This document shows, piece by piece, positions 33,816-42,425 of a DNA stretch of 64,000 nucleotides. This stretch comes from Prevotella sp. UBA6447. GTDB taxonomy: Bacteria; Bacteroidota; Bacteroidia; Bacteroidales; Bacteroidaceae. The DNA is taken from contig DJOD01000018.1 of the NCBI GenBank assembly GCA_002437115.1, positions 3,069 through 67,068 of the forward strand. Direction: 5' to 3'. Within the stretch, counting starts at the first letter, position 1; every line of letters starts with the position of its first letter. Both the position numbers and the translations under genes were made by a program. The notes under the pieces were generated by a model. That model made no database searches. It had not been told where the DNA came from and was given only the letters and a program-made list of their open reading frames with translations.

Positions 33816-35588
33816 TTAGATGCTCTGCAGGAACTTGACCACGGCATCGCGGTCGGCTTTCGACGCGTTGTAGAAGTGGATGGCCGAGTGATAGGCGTGG
33901 CTCTTCTTGTTGTACATGTGCCACAGAATGGCCTCCTCCTCGCTGCGAGCACGGCAGTCGTGCAGCCGATCTTCAGCTCCGGTGTTAGCATACTCCAGTC
34001 CGCGTCCCCAAAGCGGTGTGGTGCGGCACCATGAGCCGTGCAAGTCGTTCTTCAAGTAGAGCTTATGCTGCACAAAGTCGGAGTAGGGGTAGATGGTCTG
34101 GTTCTTATACTGCGGAAGAGTCTTTCCTGCCAGCATCTCTGGCGTCCAGTAGTTGTCGTCTGTGGTCTGCCACTTGGGGCGGTGACATGAGGTGCAGCCC
34201 CACTCGTTGAAGAGTTTCTTTCCGCGTTGCACGTCGGGGTCGTTGAGGTTGCGCGCGCGGGGAATGGCCAGTCCGCGGTGCCACACCATGAAGGCGTAGA
34301 ACTGGTCGGACGACATCTCTGGCGTAAACTTGTGCCAGGGGTTGTCAAACTGGTTGGTGCCTGGGCGCAGCAGGTTGTAGACACAGGCGCGTATGCTGTC
34401 GGTGGTGCCGTCGCCATAGTAGGGCGACGTGGGGTCGGCCTTGATCTTGGCTATCACGTCGTCGTCGAGGCTCATGGCCTTTGCCCAGGCATCGGTGGTG
34501 TAGAGGTAAGGACGGTCAGGACGCGACACGTTGGGGATGTTCCAGACGGCGTTGGCGCCGTTGGCGTCGGCCAGCACGGCACGTGTCAGCGCGTAGCTGA
34601 AACGCTTCAAGGCCGTCGACTCACCTTTCTTGGTCTTGGTGCCGTCGGCATACTGTCCGTTGCCCATAGCGTAAAGGCTTCCGAAGGTAGAGCCGTTGTA
34701 GAAGGTGCTGTTGATATATTCGGCAGGGTCGAGGCCCGCGCTGAGGAAGTACTGGTACTCCTTCTCATACTGCGCCTTGATGGAGTCTTCGGGGATGGCG
34801 TCAATGAGGCCCACCCCCTGCAGGCCGATGGTCGACTCTATGCGCACAGCATAGTTGCTGGGCTTGGGGTAGGTGTTGAAGGCCGCCTGGTCGATGCGAA
34901 CCTCCGGATACTGCAGCTTTGGCATGGCCGTGCCGTCGGGGTAAGCGTAGTAGCCATCTTTCATGTGCTGTGGCCACACATCGTTCTTAGCCTCGGTACT
35001 GCCTAAGGTGAGCCATGTCATGTGTATGCCCGACTCCTCGATGGGTGCCTTGAATGGCTCTGTGGCCTGCGTCTGCGGCATGCCAGTCACCTCCGAGATG
35101 AAGGCTCCGTCGTTTGACAACCCGTCGGAGTTATCGGCATCGGGGCTGGCCTTGTAGATGGCCAGCAGGTATCCGTTGCCGTTGGCATACTTGGTGGTGT
35201 ACTGCTGGAACCACTTGCCATGCCCGTAGTTGGGGTGGCAGTCGAAGCAGGAGCGTCTGACGCTGGCCGGTCCGAGGCCCTTGAACGCGCCATTGTTGAC
35301 CGTGTACTGCCGCTCCATGACCTGCTCGCCTTGGAAGAACAGGTCAAAGTAAGCCTTGTTGTTGTCTACCACGGGAGTCTCGTCAGAGAAGGCGCTGGAT
35401 CCCACGTTGTCGGTGGTGCCCAGCTCGCCGCCGGGCAGCCACTCGCTGGCTGCGAAGTTGCCCACAGCCTTTCCCACGTAAGCGCCTTCGTCGGAGCGCG
35501 GCGCGTCGTTGTCGTCGGAGCAGCTGGCGAGCGTCACGGCCGCCGCCGCTGCGAGGAGCATGAGTTGGGGTTTGATGATCTTGTTCAT
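33816..35588 (-). CDS. Di-heme c-type cytochrome lipoprotein (di-haem oxidoreductase family)
   Basis: 590 residues. The signal ends in lipobox LASC with Cys23. There are two CxxCH haem sites, SCFDCHPNYG (about 114-118) and GCTSCHRPKW (about 463-467), as in the di-haem oxidoreductase (putative thiol oxidoreductase, MauG/CcpA-like) family. It sits in the periplasm on a membrane anchor. Upstream on the same strand are an imelysin and a porin, 96 and about 160 bp apart, so the three form an operon; such sets are linked to iron/haem metabolism in Bacteroidetes. The electron partner is not seen. Confidence 0.85.
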   Translation of the reverse strand: MNKIIKPQLMLLAAAAAVTLASCSDDNDAPRSDEGAYVGKAVGNFAASEWLPGGELGTTDNVGSSAFSDETPVVDNNKAYFDLFFQGEQVMERQYTVNNGAFKGLGPASVRRSCFDCHPNYGHGKWFQQYTTKYANGNGYLLAIYKASPDADNSDGLSNDGAFISEVTGMPQTQATEPFKAPIEESGIHMTWLTLGSTEAKNDVWPQHMKDGYYAYPDGTAMPKLQYPEVRIDQAAFNTYPKPSNYAVRIESTIGLQGVGLIDAIPEDSIKAQYEKEYQYFLSAGLDPAEYINSTFYNGSTFGSLYAMGNGQYADGTKTKKGESTALKRFSYALTRAVLADANGANAVWNIPNVSRPDRPYLYTTDAWAKAMSLDDDVIAKIKADPTSPYYGDGTTDSIRACVYNLLRPGTNQFDNPWHKFTPEMSSDQFYAFMVWHRGLAIPRARNLNDPDVQRGKKLFNEWGCTSCHRPKWQTTDDNYWTPEMLAGKTLPQYKNQTIYPYSDFVQHKLYLKNDLHGSWCRTTPLWGRGLEYANTGAEDRLHDCRARSEEEAILWHMYNKKSHAYHSAIHFYNASKADRDAVVKFLQSI

Positions 35589-35684
35589 AAGTAATGTTTG
35601 TTAGCCCACTTAACGCGGCCACGCGTCTTGGAGCGCATGGCCACGTTATGGTGGTTATGAAATATAAGATTATTGGTTGCGCCT

Positions 35685-37037
35685 TTACTTCACGATGAGG
35701 TTGCGTCCGCACCAGGTGGCCGCCAGGTTGAGCTGGTTGTCGAGTTCCTCAACAGCGTCGATGCAAGTCTTGACCTGTGCGTTAGCGGGGTCGTCGATGA
35801 AGGCCGTTCCGCTGTTCTTGGCCTTCTCCAGCGCGCTGATGGCGTTGTTCAGGGCGTTGTTCAGGTCGTTGTACTCAGGATAGTTGTCCTTCATGAAGGC
35901 CATGATGGAGTTGGCAGCCGGGGCAGTCACGCTCTCCGTGCCGCGCATGCCATAAAGCGAGTTCTTGATGGAGTAGATGTTGTCCTGGTAGTCCTGGAAG
36001 GAGCGCTTGCTGTAAGGCGACTCGATGTAATCGCCAGCATCCTCGCCCTCTTCGCCCACCTCGGGGTGACCAGTGGCCACGCGGTAAGCCTGTCCGAGCT
36101 TCTGTGTGTAGACCTCCTGGCAGATGTTGGAGCAACCGCCTTTGAAGATGTTCTGCAAGTTTGCGGGCCATGACACGAAGAGGCTGGTGCTCAAGCCCAC
36201 AGACTTCACGGCCTCACTGTACGACACGCCCTGGTTGGTCATGCCCTGGTAGCGTGTGCCGGCAAGCACCCAGTTGGCGTTCTGTGTGAGGTAGTTCTTT
36301 AGCGCAGCGTCGGCTGTCCATTCGTAGGCCAGCAGGGTGGTCATGTTGTGCAGGTCGCCAGCCACGGCAGCTGCAAAGGCAGCCTCCTCCGTGGTTTTCA
36401 CGGTGCGCAGCTTGGCCTTGTTCTGCTCTACGTCGTCTCCCTTTTGGTTAAGTCCCTCGCCGTCCTCATACTCGGCGTTGAAGGCTGTTGCGGTGCGGTT
36501 CGCTCCATTGCGGAAGAGCACGAACTCCAGTCCGTGGAAGCCCATAGTGGAGTCGAATTGGCTGTTGCTGCTGTAAACGAAGTGTGCGGCGTCGTCGCCC
36601 TTGATGCCAGCGATGACGGTGGCGCTGGTCAAGGCCTCGGCGAGCTGGCTCTGGTCGAGGGGCCATGAGTCGATGTGCGGGTCGATGTCGTCGTTAGAGG
36701 CGGCACCGTAGAGGAAAGCCTCGCTCTGCTCCCAATACTTGCGGGCGTTCTTGAAAGCCGTGCAGGCGGCGTCGATGTCGTCTTGCGTCAGGGTGCCTGC
36801 CACGCGCTTGGCGTAGAGGTTGCGGCAAGCGTCGTCGAGCGTGGCGGCCGCAGCCTGCAGGTCGCGGTAGGTTGGGGTCACCACATCGTTGACGTATTGC
36901 GCCACGATGGTCTCCATGACCGAGGGTTTCGTCTCCACCGTGTTGTCCTCATTGTTGTCGTCGCTGCATGATGAGAATCCGAAGGTCATCATGCCGGCTG
37001 CCGCGAAGAGCAGCGCATAATGGAAAATCTTTTTCAT
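35685..37037 (-). CDS. Imelysin-family lipoprotein
   Basis: 450 residues. The lipobox is GFSSC with Cys24. The helical imelysin domain includes WEQSEAFLYGAASNDDIDPHIDSWPLD and the family GxHxxE-type motif GFHGLEFVLF near residue 167. Imelysins (IrpA, EfeO-like, ICMP) are iron-regulated cell-surface proteins, several implicated in ferric iron binding, and the GxHxxE motif is the proposed metal site. The second half shows a repeat of the fold (FQDYQDNIYSIKNSLYGMRG). Middle gene of the porin-imelysin-cytochrome operon. Confidence 0.9.
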   Translation of the reverse strand: MKKIFHYALLFAAAGMMTFGFSSCSDDNNEDNTVETKPSVMETIVAQYVNDVVTPTYRDLQAAAATLDDACRNLYAKRVAGTLTQDDIDAACTAFKNARKYWEQSEAFLYGAASNDDIDPHIDSWPLDQSQLAEALTSATVIAGIKGDDAAHFVYSSNSQFDSTMGFHGLEFVLFRNGANRTATAFNAEYEDGEGLNQKGDDVEQNKAKLRTVKTTEEAAFAAAVAGDLHNMTTLLAYEWTADAALKNYLTQNANWVLAGTRYQGMTNQGVSYSEAVKSVGLSTSLFVSWPANLQNIFKGGCSNICQEVYTQKLGQAYRVATGHPEVGEEGEDAGDYIESPYSKRSFQDYQDNIYSIKNSLYGMRGTESVTAPAANSIMAFMKDNYPEYNDLNNALNNAISALEKAKNSGTAFIDDPANAQVKTCIDAVEELDNQLNLAATWCGRNLIVK

Positions 37038-37097
37038 TCGTGTTGTTTTGTTATGTGATGATTGTTGTTTCGAGTGTCGGGGCGTATCCTTGTAGGC

Positions 37098-38417
37098 TTA
37101 TAGGAAGAAGCCCTCGTAGGCGATGCCGATGTTGATGGCCGGCTCGTCGTTGTACTGGCTCTTCAGCTTGCGGTAGTTGTATTCGGCCTTGATGGCAATC
37201 TGCGGGATGGGGTAGTAGTTGACTCCGGCGGCGAAGATGCGCTTGTTGGTCCACTGCTTCGACTGCGCGTGGATGTAGGAGTCGTAATACTCGTAGTGTC
37301 CGAAGACATAGAGCTTCTTGTTGTCCTGGCGCAGCTTTGGAATCTGCGAGAAGATGTCGTATCCCACCTCGATCATCGTTGCGATGGCGTGGCTGCCGAA
37401 ATACTTTCCGTTTCCGCGCTCATAAGGCGTGACACCGCTTTGCGCCGTGTTGGGGTAGGTGAACTGCGTGATGCGGTTGGCGTCGGTCACGTAGCCGTAG
37501 TCGACGTTGCCGCGCGCAATCCAGTTGTGGGCGTTGTAGGTGAAGTCGAAGCTGCCGAGGTAGACGTTGCCCTTGATGTTCTTGCTCGTTCCGAACTCCA
37601 TGTCGTGAGGCACGCTGTTGTGCATGGCCTGCCCGAAGTAGCCGCTCACGCCGAGGCGCAGGCCAGGCGCGCTGTAGTTGTCGACGCGTGCCATGACGCC
37701 ATACTTGTTGGCGGGCTCAAACTCGAACGGGCTGTGCGAGCCTTTCTGTATCCAGTTGGCGCGGCTGAAGTGGAACGCGTCGAGGCCGGCGATGAACTGC
37801 GCCTCGTAGCGCCAGTCTTTCAGTCGTCCGAAGACGCTCACGCCCGTCTGGTGCCAGGTGGAAGGCAGGATGGTGTTCTCGCCCTCGGGTCGGTAGACGG
37901 TGAAGAAGTTGAGGGGCTCGTGGTGGGCGTTGACCAAGCCGAAGGGCACCACGATGTGTCCGGCGCGAATGTTGAGTGCGCGGCTGAACGACTTCTGCAG
38001 CCAGAACTGCTCGAGCTCCACCTCGCCGCCTTTCTCCTGCTCGTTCTCAAACTCGATGGCCTCGTCGGCCTCATACTCGATGGACGAGCCTGTTCCGCCG
38101 TGCTCAAACTCGATTTCCGAGCCCATCGTCCATCCTTTTCCGAAGTCGTAGCCGAGGTAGATGACGGCGTGCGGAATGTCGAACCGCCCATGGCTGGGGT
38201 CGTTCTTGTAGGCCGAAGGCTTTGTGTATCGGTTGCCGTTGTCGCTGTAGAAGTTGCGGCTGAAGGCTGCCTCGCCGTAACCGCCGACGCTCAGGCGCTT
38301 GCCGTTGGCGTGGTTCATCACCGAGTCGACGGCGCTCTGCTGCGCTTGGGCGGCGTTGAGGCCTCCCAGCAGCATCATTCCCGTGAGCAATCCTAATTTC
38401 ATTGTGTTCATATCCAA
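37098..38417 (-). CDS. Phosphate-selective porin O/P-like outer-membrane protein
   Basis: 439 residues with a signal peptide (MKLGLLTGMMLLGGLNAAQA). The rest alternates as in a 14- to 16-strand beta-barrel and includes RLSVGGYGEAAFSRNF and the loop WHQTGVSVFGR typical of the OprO/OprP-like family in Bacteroidetes. It probably passes a small anion or metal complex. Three in-frame starts exist (38417, 38411, 38402); the precise one is unclear. First gene of the operon, behind the promoter at 38486-38517. Confidence 0.8.
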   Translation of the reverse strand: MDMNTMKLGLLTGMMLLGGLNAAQAQQSAVDSVMNHANGKRLSVGGYGEAAFSRNFYSDNGNRYTKPSAYKNDPSHGRFDIPHAVIYLGYDFGKGWTMGSEIEFEHGGTGSSIEYEADEAIEFENEQEKGGEVELEQFWLQKSFSRALNIRAGHIVVPFGLVNAHHEPLNFFTVYRPEGENTILPSTWHQTGVSVFGRLKDWRYEAQFIAGLDAFHFSRANWIQKGSHSPFEFEPANKYGVMARVDNYSAPGLRLGVSGYFGQAMHNSVPHDMEFGTSKNIKGNVYLGSFDFTYNAHNWIARGNVDYGYVTDANRITQFTYPNTAQSGVTPYERGNGKYFGSHAIATMIEVGYDIFSQIPKLRQDNKKLYVFGHYEYYDSYIHAQSKQWTNKRIFAAGVNYYPIPQIAIKAEYNYRKLKSQYNDEPAINIGIAYEGFFL

Positions 38418-38485
38418 TGTGTATTGTTTGTTTTCTTCTTTTTACCTGTAGCGCCTGTGGTCGCGCCAGCTTGCTTTTGCGAGTG

Positions 38486-38517
38486 CAAAGTTATCAATTA
38501 TGCTTTTTTTGCACAAT
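38486..38517 (-). promoter_or_regulatory. Promoter of the porin-imelysin-cytochrome operon
   Basis: On the minus strand ATTG (38517-38514), 20 bp, TAACTTTG (38493-38486). No Fur-like palindrome was recognised by eye. Confidence 0.6.
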
Positions 38518-38794
38518 ACCTAAAAAACATGAAAATGGTTGCGGCCCAAGCTCCCTGCGGTCACAATTATTTGTTAGGGGCTGTTTTCCGCCTGGCTTGC
38601 GCGGTTGCGAGGCACACCACGCTGGTTCCTTGGTTTGTAAAGATTATATCATATTTTACGCCCCTGCGAACCAGTTCATCTGGAACAGCCATAGTGGTTG
38701 GCGACAGCCGAAAGTCGGTTTCATGCGCCTTAAAAGGCCCGTTTTGGTTCACTTTTTCGGTGCGTGAGCACCGAAAGTGTCCCTTTCGCCCCGA

Positions 38795-38875
38795 GATTGA
38801 GCCTGGATGGAAGGTGGATAAGAGCTTTGTCGTGTCACGATAAAGCCCTTGTCGAGTCTCAATAGGATAGGTATC
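38795..38875. repeat. Dispersed intergenic repeat, copy 1
   Basis: Shares in the same order with copy 2 (48996-49077): GATTGAG, AAGGTGG, the hairpin TCGTGTCACGATAA and GTCGAGTCTCAA. Copy 2 has TCGTGCCACGATAA and GTCGTCTCAA. Both copies are diverged. Confidence 0.45.
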
Positions 38876-39176
38876 TCCAGCGCAGAAGCCCGCTTTTTGT
38901 CGCAAATGGAAAACGTATTTTGTAATCGTTTGATTCCCAGTAGATTGCAATGGTGCGCCAAAAGTGGGTTTTTAGGCGATATTTGGAACTGGATGAGGAA
39001 ACATTTCAAATGGAGAAAGAGTTTGTCAATAATAATCAAAAGGAGACGGATGCTTTCGAGGCCTTTCAGCCTGTTGGCGTAAGTGTGGACTGGAGCAAAG
39101 CTAACACGTTACGCCCGTCGGCAAGACACCGTGAGACAACTGGGGAACAAACATCCCACCCGTGAGCGAGAAAATA

Positions 39177-39317
39177 GGAAAAAGTGCAGATGTCTGGTTG
39201 CAATCCCGCTGTCAATGGTCAGCCCGCTTCCCCGTAGGGGCGGCGGAAGACCCGTTGTCCGCATGGGAAGGTAACCATCACTGCACTTTTTGGGAAGGTA
39301 TAGGCAATTGGTTTTGC
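39177..39317 (-). ncRNA. Candidate structured RNA on the minus strand
   Basis: A promoter-like pair on the minus strand (ATTG 39354-39351, 20 bp, TACCTTTG 39330-39323) starts transcription near 39317. The transcript folds by a long closing stem: AAAAAGTGCAG (39179-39189) with CTGCACTTTTT (39281-39291) in perfect complement, extended by TGGTT/AACCA, with inner hairpins such as CCCC-GTA-GGGG and GGTC...GACC. On either strand the element ends in T5, so it also looks like a terminator pair. It could instead be a MITE with 11-bp terminal inverted repeats. No RNA family recognised. Confidence 0.45.
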
Positions 39318-39432
39318 GGATGCAAAGGTACAACGGAAACGCAGCTGTGGCAATACCTATTAGTGGGTAATTGCCACCTATCCCCATAAATGGGTATTTT
39401 GCCTTCGGAAAAGTAAAAATCGAAAGGCAAAG

Positions 39433-39464
39433 GTTGCCTGTCTCATGAAAAAATAGTTATTTTG
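39433..39464 (+). promoter_or_regulatory. Likely promoter of the RIC-LuxR gene pair
   Basis: GTTG (39433-39436), 20 bp, TTATTTTG (39457-39464), a near match to the consensus, about 32 bp before the ATG at 39497. Confidence 0.45.
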
Positions 39465-39496
39465 CAGAAGCTATGTAAAAAATAATGGTGTAGAAG

Positions 39497-40453
39497 ATGA
39501 AAAATCAGAAGATGTATGAACCCGACGACAAGCTGATCAGCATCATTGCTGACAACTACAACATTCTGCAGGCGCTGGGATGCTTCGGCATCAGCCTGGG
39601 CTTTGGCGACAAGACGGTGCGCGAGGTGTGCGACGACCAGCATGTGGACACCTACACCTTCCTGGCCGTGGTGAACTTTGCCATCAACGGTTATCGGGGC
39701 TACGACGACGCCTACCGACTCTCGGTGCCCACACTGCTCAAGTATCTCCGGGCGTGCCACGCTTATTACATCGACTTCGAGCTGCCTTTCATCCGCCGCG
39801 AGCTGGAGGAAGCACTCGACGAGAACGACAACCTGGCCCGCCTCATCCTCAAGCTCTACGACGAGTATGCCCACAGCATCATCAACCACATGCGCTATGA
39901 GGAGAAGACGGTGTTCCCCTACGTGGAGAAACTCGAGTCGGGCGAGGCTCTCAAGAACTACGACATACACATCTTCTCGAAGCACCACGAGCAGACCGAC
40001 CAGAAACTCAAGGAGCTCAAGAACATCATCATCAAGTACCTGCCTTCCGACGGGTTGCGCAACAACCAACTGTCGGCCACGCTCTATGACATCTACAACT
40101 GTGAGGACTGGCTCACGCAGCACGCCGAGGTCGAAGACTACCTTTTCATACCTGCCATCAGGGAACTGGAGCGACGCAGCAAGCAAGACGACGTGTCGGT
40201 GAAGATATCGAACATGATCAACCAGAATCCGGAGTCGCAGGAGAAACTGTCCGACCGCGAGAAGGATGTCATCGTGGCCCTCGTGCAAGGCATGAGCAAC
40301 AAGGAGATTGCCGATCACCTGTGCATCTCCATCAACACGGTCATCACACATCGCCGCAACATCGCCCGCAAGTTGCAGATACACTCGGCGGCCGGCCTGA
40401 CCATCTATGCCATTGTCAACAACCTGGTTGACATCAGCACCGTGAAATTGTAA
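39497..40453 (+). CDS. RIC/hemerythrin di-iron protein fused to a LuxR DNA-binding domain
   Basis: 318 residues in three parts. Residues about 17-60 match the ScdA_N/DUF542 domain of RIC proteins (repair of iron centres), but where YtfE has a Cys-Cys pair this protein has GISLGFGD. Residues about 75-230 form a hemerythrin-like four-helix bundle with all six ligands in register with E. coli YtfE: His88, His131, Glu135, His163 or His164, His209 and Glu213. Residues 249-318 are a LuxR/FixJ helix-turn-helix (LSDREKDVIVALVQGMSNKEIADHLCISINTVITHRRNIARKLQ). The protein is therefore expected to be a transcription factor sensing oxygen, nitric oxide or peroxide at a di-iron site. A second LuxR gene follows 18 bp later. 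Confidence 0.85.
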   Translation: MKNQKMYEPDDKLISIIADNYNILQALGCFGISLGFGDKTVREVCDDQHVDTYTFLAVVNFAINGYRGYDDAYRLSVPTLLKYLRACHAYYIDFELPFIRRELEEALDENDNLARLILKLYDEYAHSIINHMRYEEKTVFPYVEKLESGEALKNYDIHIFSKHHEQTDQKLKELKNIIIKYLPSDGLRNNQLSATLYDIYNCEDWLTQHAEVEDYLFIPAIRELERRSKQDDVSVKISNMINQNPESQEKLSDREKDVIVALVQGMSNKEIADHLCISINTVITHRRNIARKLQIHSAAGLTIYAIVNNLVDISTVKL

Positions 40454-40471
40454 GCACAAAGGAGAAAGAAA

Positions 40472-41065
40472 ATGAAGCAACGCCCGATGATCGCCGTGGT
40501 CGACCCCAACACGCTGGCCGTGATGGGGTTGAGGCAGATGCTGCAAAGCGTGATGCCCATTATGGTGGTTGAGGCTTTCGGCTCGTTCGACTGCCTGCTG
40601 GCCAACGACCCCGACCGCTTCGTCCACTATTTCGTGGCGCAGAGTGTGGTGCTCGCCCACCGCCCGTTCTTCCTGGAACGGCGACACAAGACCATTGTTA
40701 CCACCCTGTCGCAAGACCCGCAGACGCAGCTCAGCTCGTTCCACAGCCTCTGCGTTAACCAATCGGAGGAGGGCGTTGTGAAAGACTTGCTGCACCTGGA
40801 ACAGGGGGCGCATGCCGGCGGCCACAACCTGCCGCCCATGCCCCATGCGCTCACGGAGAAGGTGCTCAGCGACAGGGAAATAGAAGTGTTGAGCCTTATA
40901 GCCCAAGGATTGATTAACAAGGAAATAGCCGACCAGCTCAACATCGGCCTCACCACGGTCATCAGCCACCGCAAGAACATACAGGAAAAGCTCGGCCTCA
41001 AGGGCGTGTCGGCCCTCACCATCTATGCCGTGACTCACGGTTATGTGGACGTGAGCAAGATTTGA
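40472..41065 (+). CDS. LuxR-type response regulator with degenerate receiver
   Basis: 197 residues. The first ~120 resemble a receiver domain (MIAVVDPNTLAVMGLRQML) with the first acidic residue (Asp11), but the phospho-acceptor Asp expected near residue 55 is missing in the HYFVAQSVVLAH stretch, so control by phosphorylation is unlikely. Residues 130-197 are a LuxR HTH (LSDREIEVLSLIAQGLINKEIADQLNIGLTTVISHRKNIQEKLG) very close to that of the preceding RIC-LuxR protein; both end ALTIYAV/I..(V)D.S, so the two DNA-binding domains look like duplicates and may share or compete for targets. Ends 6 bp before the convergent phospholipase D gene. Confidence 0.82.
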   Translation: MKQRPMIAVVDPNTLAVMGLRQMLQSVMPIMVVEAFGSFDCLLANDPDRFVHYFVAQSVVLAHRPFFLERRHKTIVTTLSQDPQTQLSSFHSLCVNQSEEGVVKDLLHLEQGAHAGGHNLPPMPHALTEKVLSDREIEVLSLIAQGLINKEIADQLNIGLTTVISHRKNIQEKLGLKGVSALTIYAVTHGYVDVSKI

Positions 41066-41071
41066 CGGGCC

Positions 41072-42343
41072 TCACAGCAGTGGCGCGAGCCAGTGGGCGA
41101 ACCATCCACGGAAGCGTTGCCAGGGCGTGCGCCATTGCCGCCAAGTGAGGGGCGTGAGCCGGAAGGAGCAGCTTTTCTCCGAGTCGAACAGCCGGTCGAG
41201 CTCGCGAGTGGTGCAAGTGTCCACGATGACCGCGTTTTCCTCATAGTCCCACGAAAGGCTTCGAGCGTTGAGGTTGGCCGACCCCACGGTGCAGAAACGG
41301 CCGTCCACCATGATGACCTTCGTGTGGTGGAAACCGGGCTTGTACATCCACACGGTGCATCCCTTCTTCATGAGCTTATGGGCGTTGTAGAAACCGCAGT
41401 CGGGCGTGAGGGGAATGTCGCTTCTCACCGACAGCATGATTTCCACCTTCACGCCACGCTGGACCGCCTTACGGAGGGCCTTCTTGATGGCATGGTTGAG
41501 CGTGAAGTAGGGGTTGATGATTTTGATGCTGTCTTGCGCCATGCTGATGGCATGGGTATAGAAGTCACGGATAATCTTGTTGGAGGTGTGGGGCTCGCGG
41601 TTGATGATTCCCACGAGCTTCCGGCCCGCCGTCTGGCACGTGTCGGGCTTGAGGTGCTTGAAATAGCTGTCGTCGCCCAGCCCGCGGTAGTATTGTGGGC
41701 CGTGGATGTCCTGGTGGGTCACCTTGTTCCACATGCGGAGGAAGATGTGCTGCAAGGTGTTGACCTCCGTGCCCTCGATGCGGCAGTGCATGTCGTGCCA
41801 TTCGCCCACCTGCGGCGTGCCCTTGATGTAATAGTCGGCCACGTTCATGCCACCGGTGTAAGCCACCTTGCCGTCGATGACCACAATCTTGCGGTGGTCG
41901 CGGCTCCAGATGTCGTTGATGTAAGGGAACCTCACGGGGTTGAACTCGTAAATCTCAATGCCCTGGGCGCGTATGGAGTCGAGGTCGCGGCGACGCATGG
42001 GCTGGTTGTTGCTGATGTTGCCGAATCCGTCGAAGAGGAGCCTCACCTCCACGCCAGCTCTCGCCTTGGGGGCCAGGTGGCTGATGAGCAGGCGGTTGAT
42101 GGAGTCGTTTCTGAAGTTGAAATACTCCATGTGGATGCTCTTTCGCGCCTGGTCGATGGCCTTGAAGAGATCGTCAAACTTCTCCTGTCCGCTCATGAGC
42201 AGCGTCACGCTGTTGTCTTTAGAGAAGGAGATGCCCACCTTTTCCAGATGGTTGACAATCAACGAGTCACTGGTCTGGGCCTTCCCTTGCGAGGGGAGAA
42301 GCAAGAGAAGGCTAAGCGTGAGACGACTGATAAATGATTTCAT
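41072..42343 (-). CDS. Phospholipase D/cardiolipin synthase family protein with signal peptide
   Basis: 423 residues with two HKD motifs: SRDHRKIVVIDGKVAYTGGMNVAD and FHHTKVIMVDGRFCTVGSANLN, each containing H.K(4)D, plus the downstream Asn/Ser residues. The two-HKD architecture is shared with cardiolipin synthase, which joins two phosphatidylglycerols. The N-terminus MKSFISRLTLSLLLLLPSQGKA is a signal peptide, unlike Cls with its two TM helices, so the enzyme is likely periplasmic or membrane-associated. Start at the ATG 42343; the reading from 42535 is inside kdsD. Third gene after kdsA and kdsD. Confidence 0.85.
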   Translation of the reverse strand: MKSFISRLTLSLLLLLPSQGKAQTSDSLIVNHLEKVGISFSKDNSVTLLMSGQEKFDDLFKAIDQARKSIHMEYFNFRNDSINRLLISHLAPKARAGVEVRLLFDGFGNISNNQPMRRRDLDSIRAQGIEIYEFNPVRFPYINDIWSRDHRKIVVIDGKVAYTGGMNVADYYIKGTPQVGEWHDMHCRIEGTEVNTLQHIFLRMWNKVTHQDIHGPQYYRGLGDDSYFKHLKPDTCQTAGRKLVGIINREPHTSNKIIRDFYTHAISMAQDSIKIINPYFTLNHAIKKALRKAVQRGVKVEIMLSVRSDIPLTPDCGFYNAHKLMKKGCTVWMYKPGFHHTKVIMVDGRFCTVGSANLNARSLSWDYEENAVIVDTCTTRELDRLFDSEKSCSFRLTPLTWRQWRTPWQRFRGWFAHWLAPLL

Positions 42344-42425
42344 ACACTCAAGTTTTTCTTGGCGCAACCCAAAAGTTGCGTGCGTTATCCCCATTAGATA
42401 TAGTCGTTTTTCGAGAGTCGTGTTC

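Larger units (their letters stand above)
38518..39432. other. Gene-free region carrying a dispersed repeat and a folded element
   Basis: No real gene. It contains a short repeat (38795-38875) related to 48996-49077, and the 113-bp folded element at 39179-39291. The ORFs that cross it have no family resemblance. Confidence 0.5.

Noticed and set aside
39179..39291. Known riboswitch (cobalamin, TPP, SAM, preQ1, fluoride)
   Set aside because: None of the conserved core words of these classes were found in the element on either strand.
39443..41038. 531-residue minus-strand ORF opposite the RIC-LuxR and LuxR genes
   Set aside because: Antisense shadow; the plus-strand frames carry clear domains.
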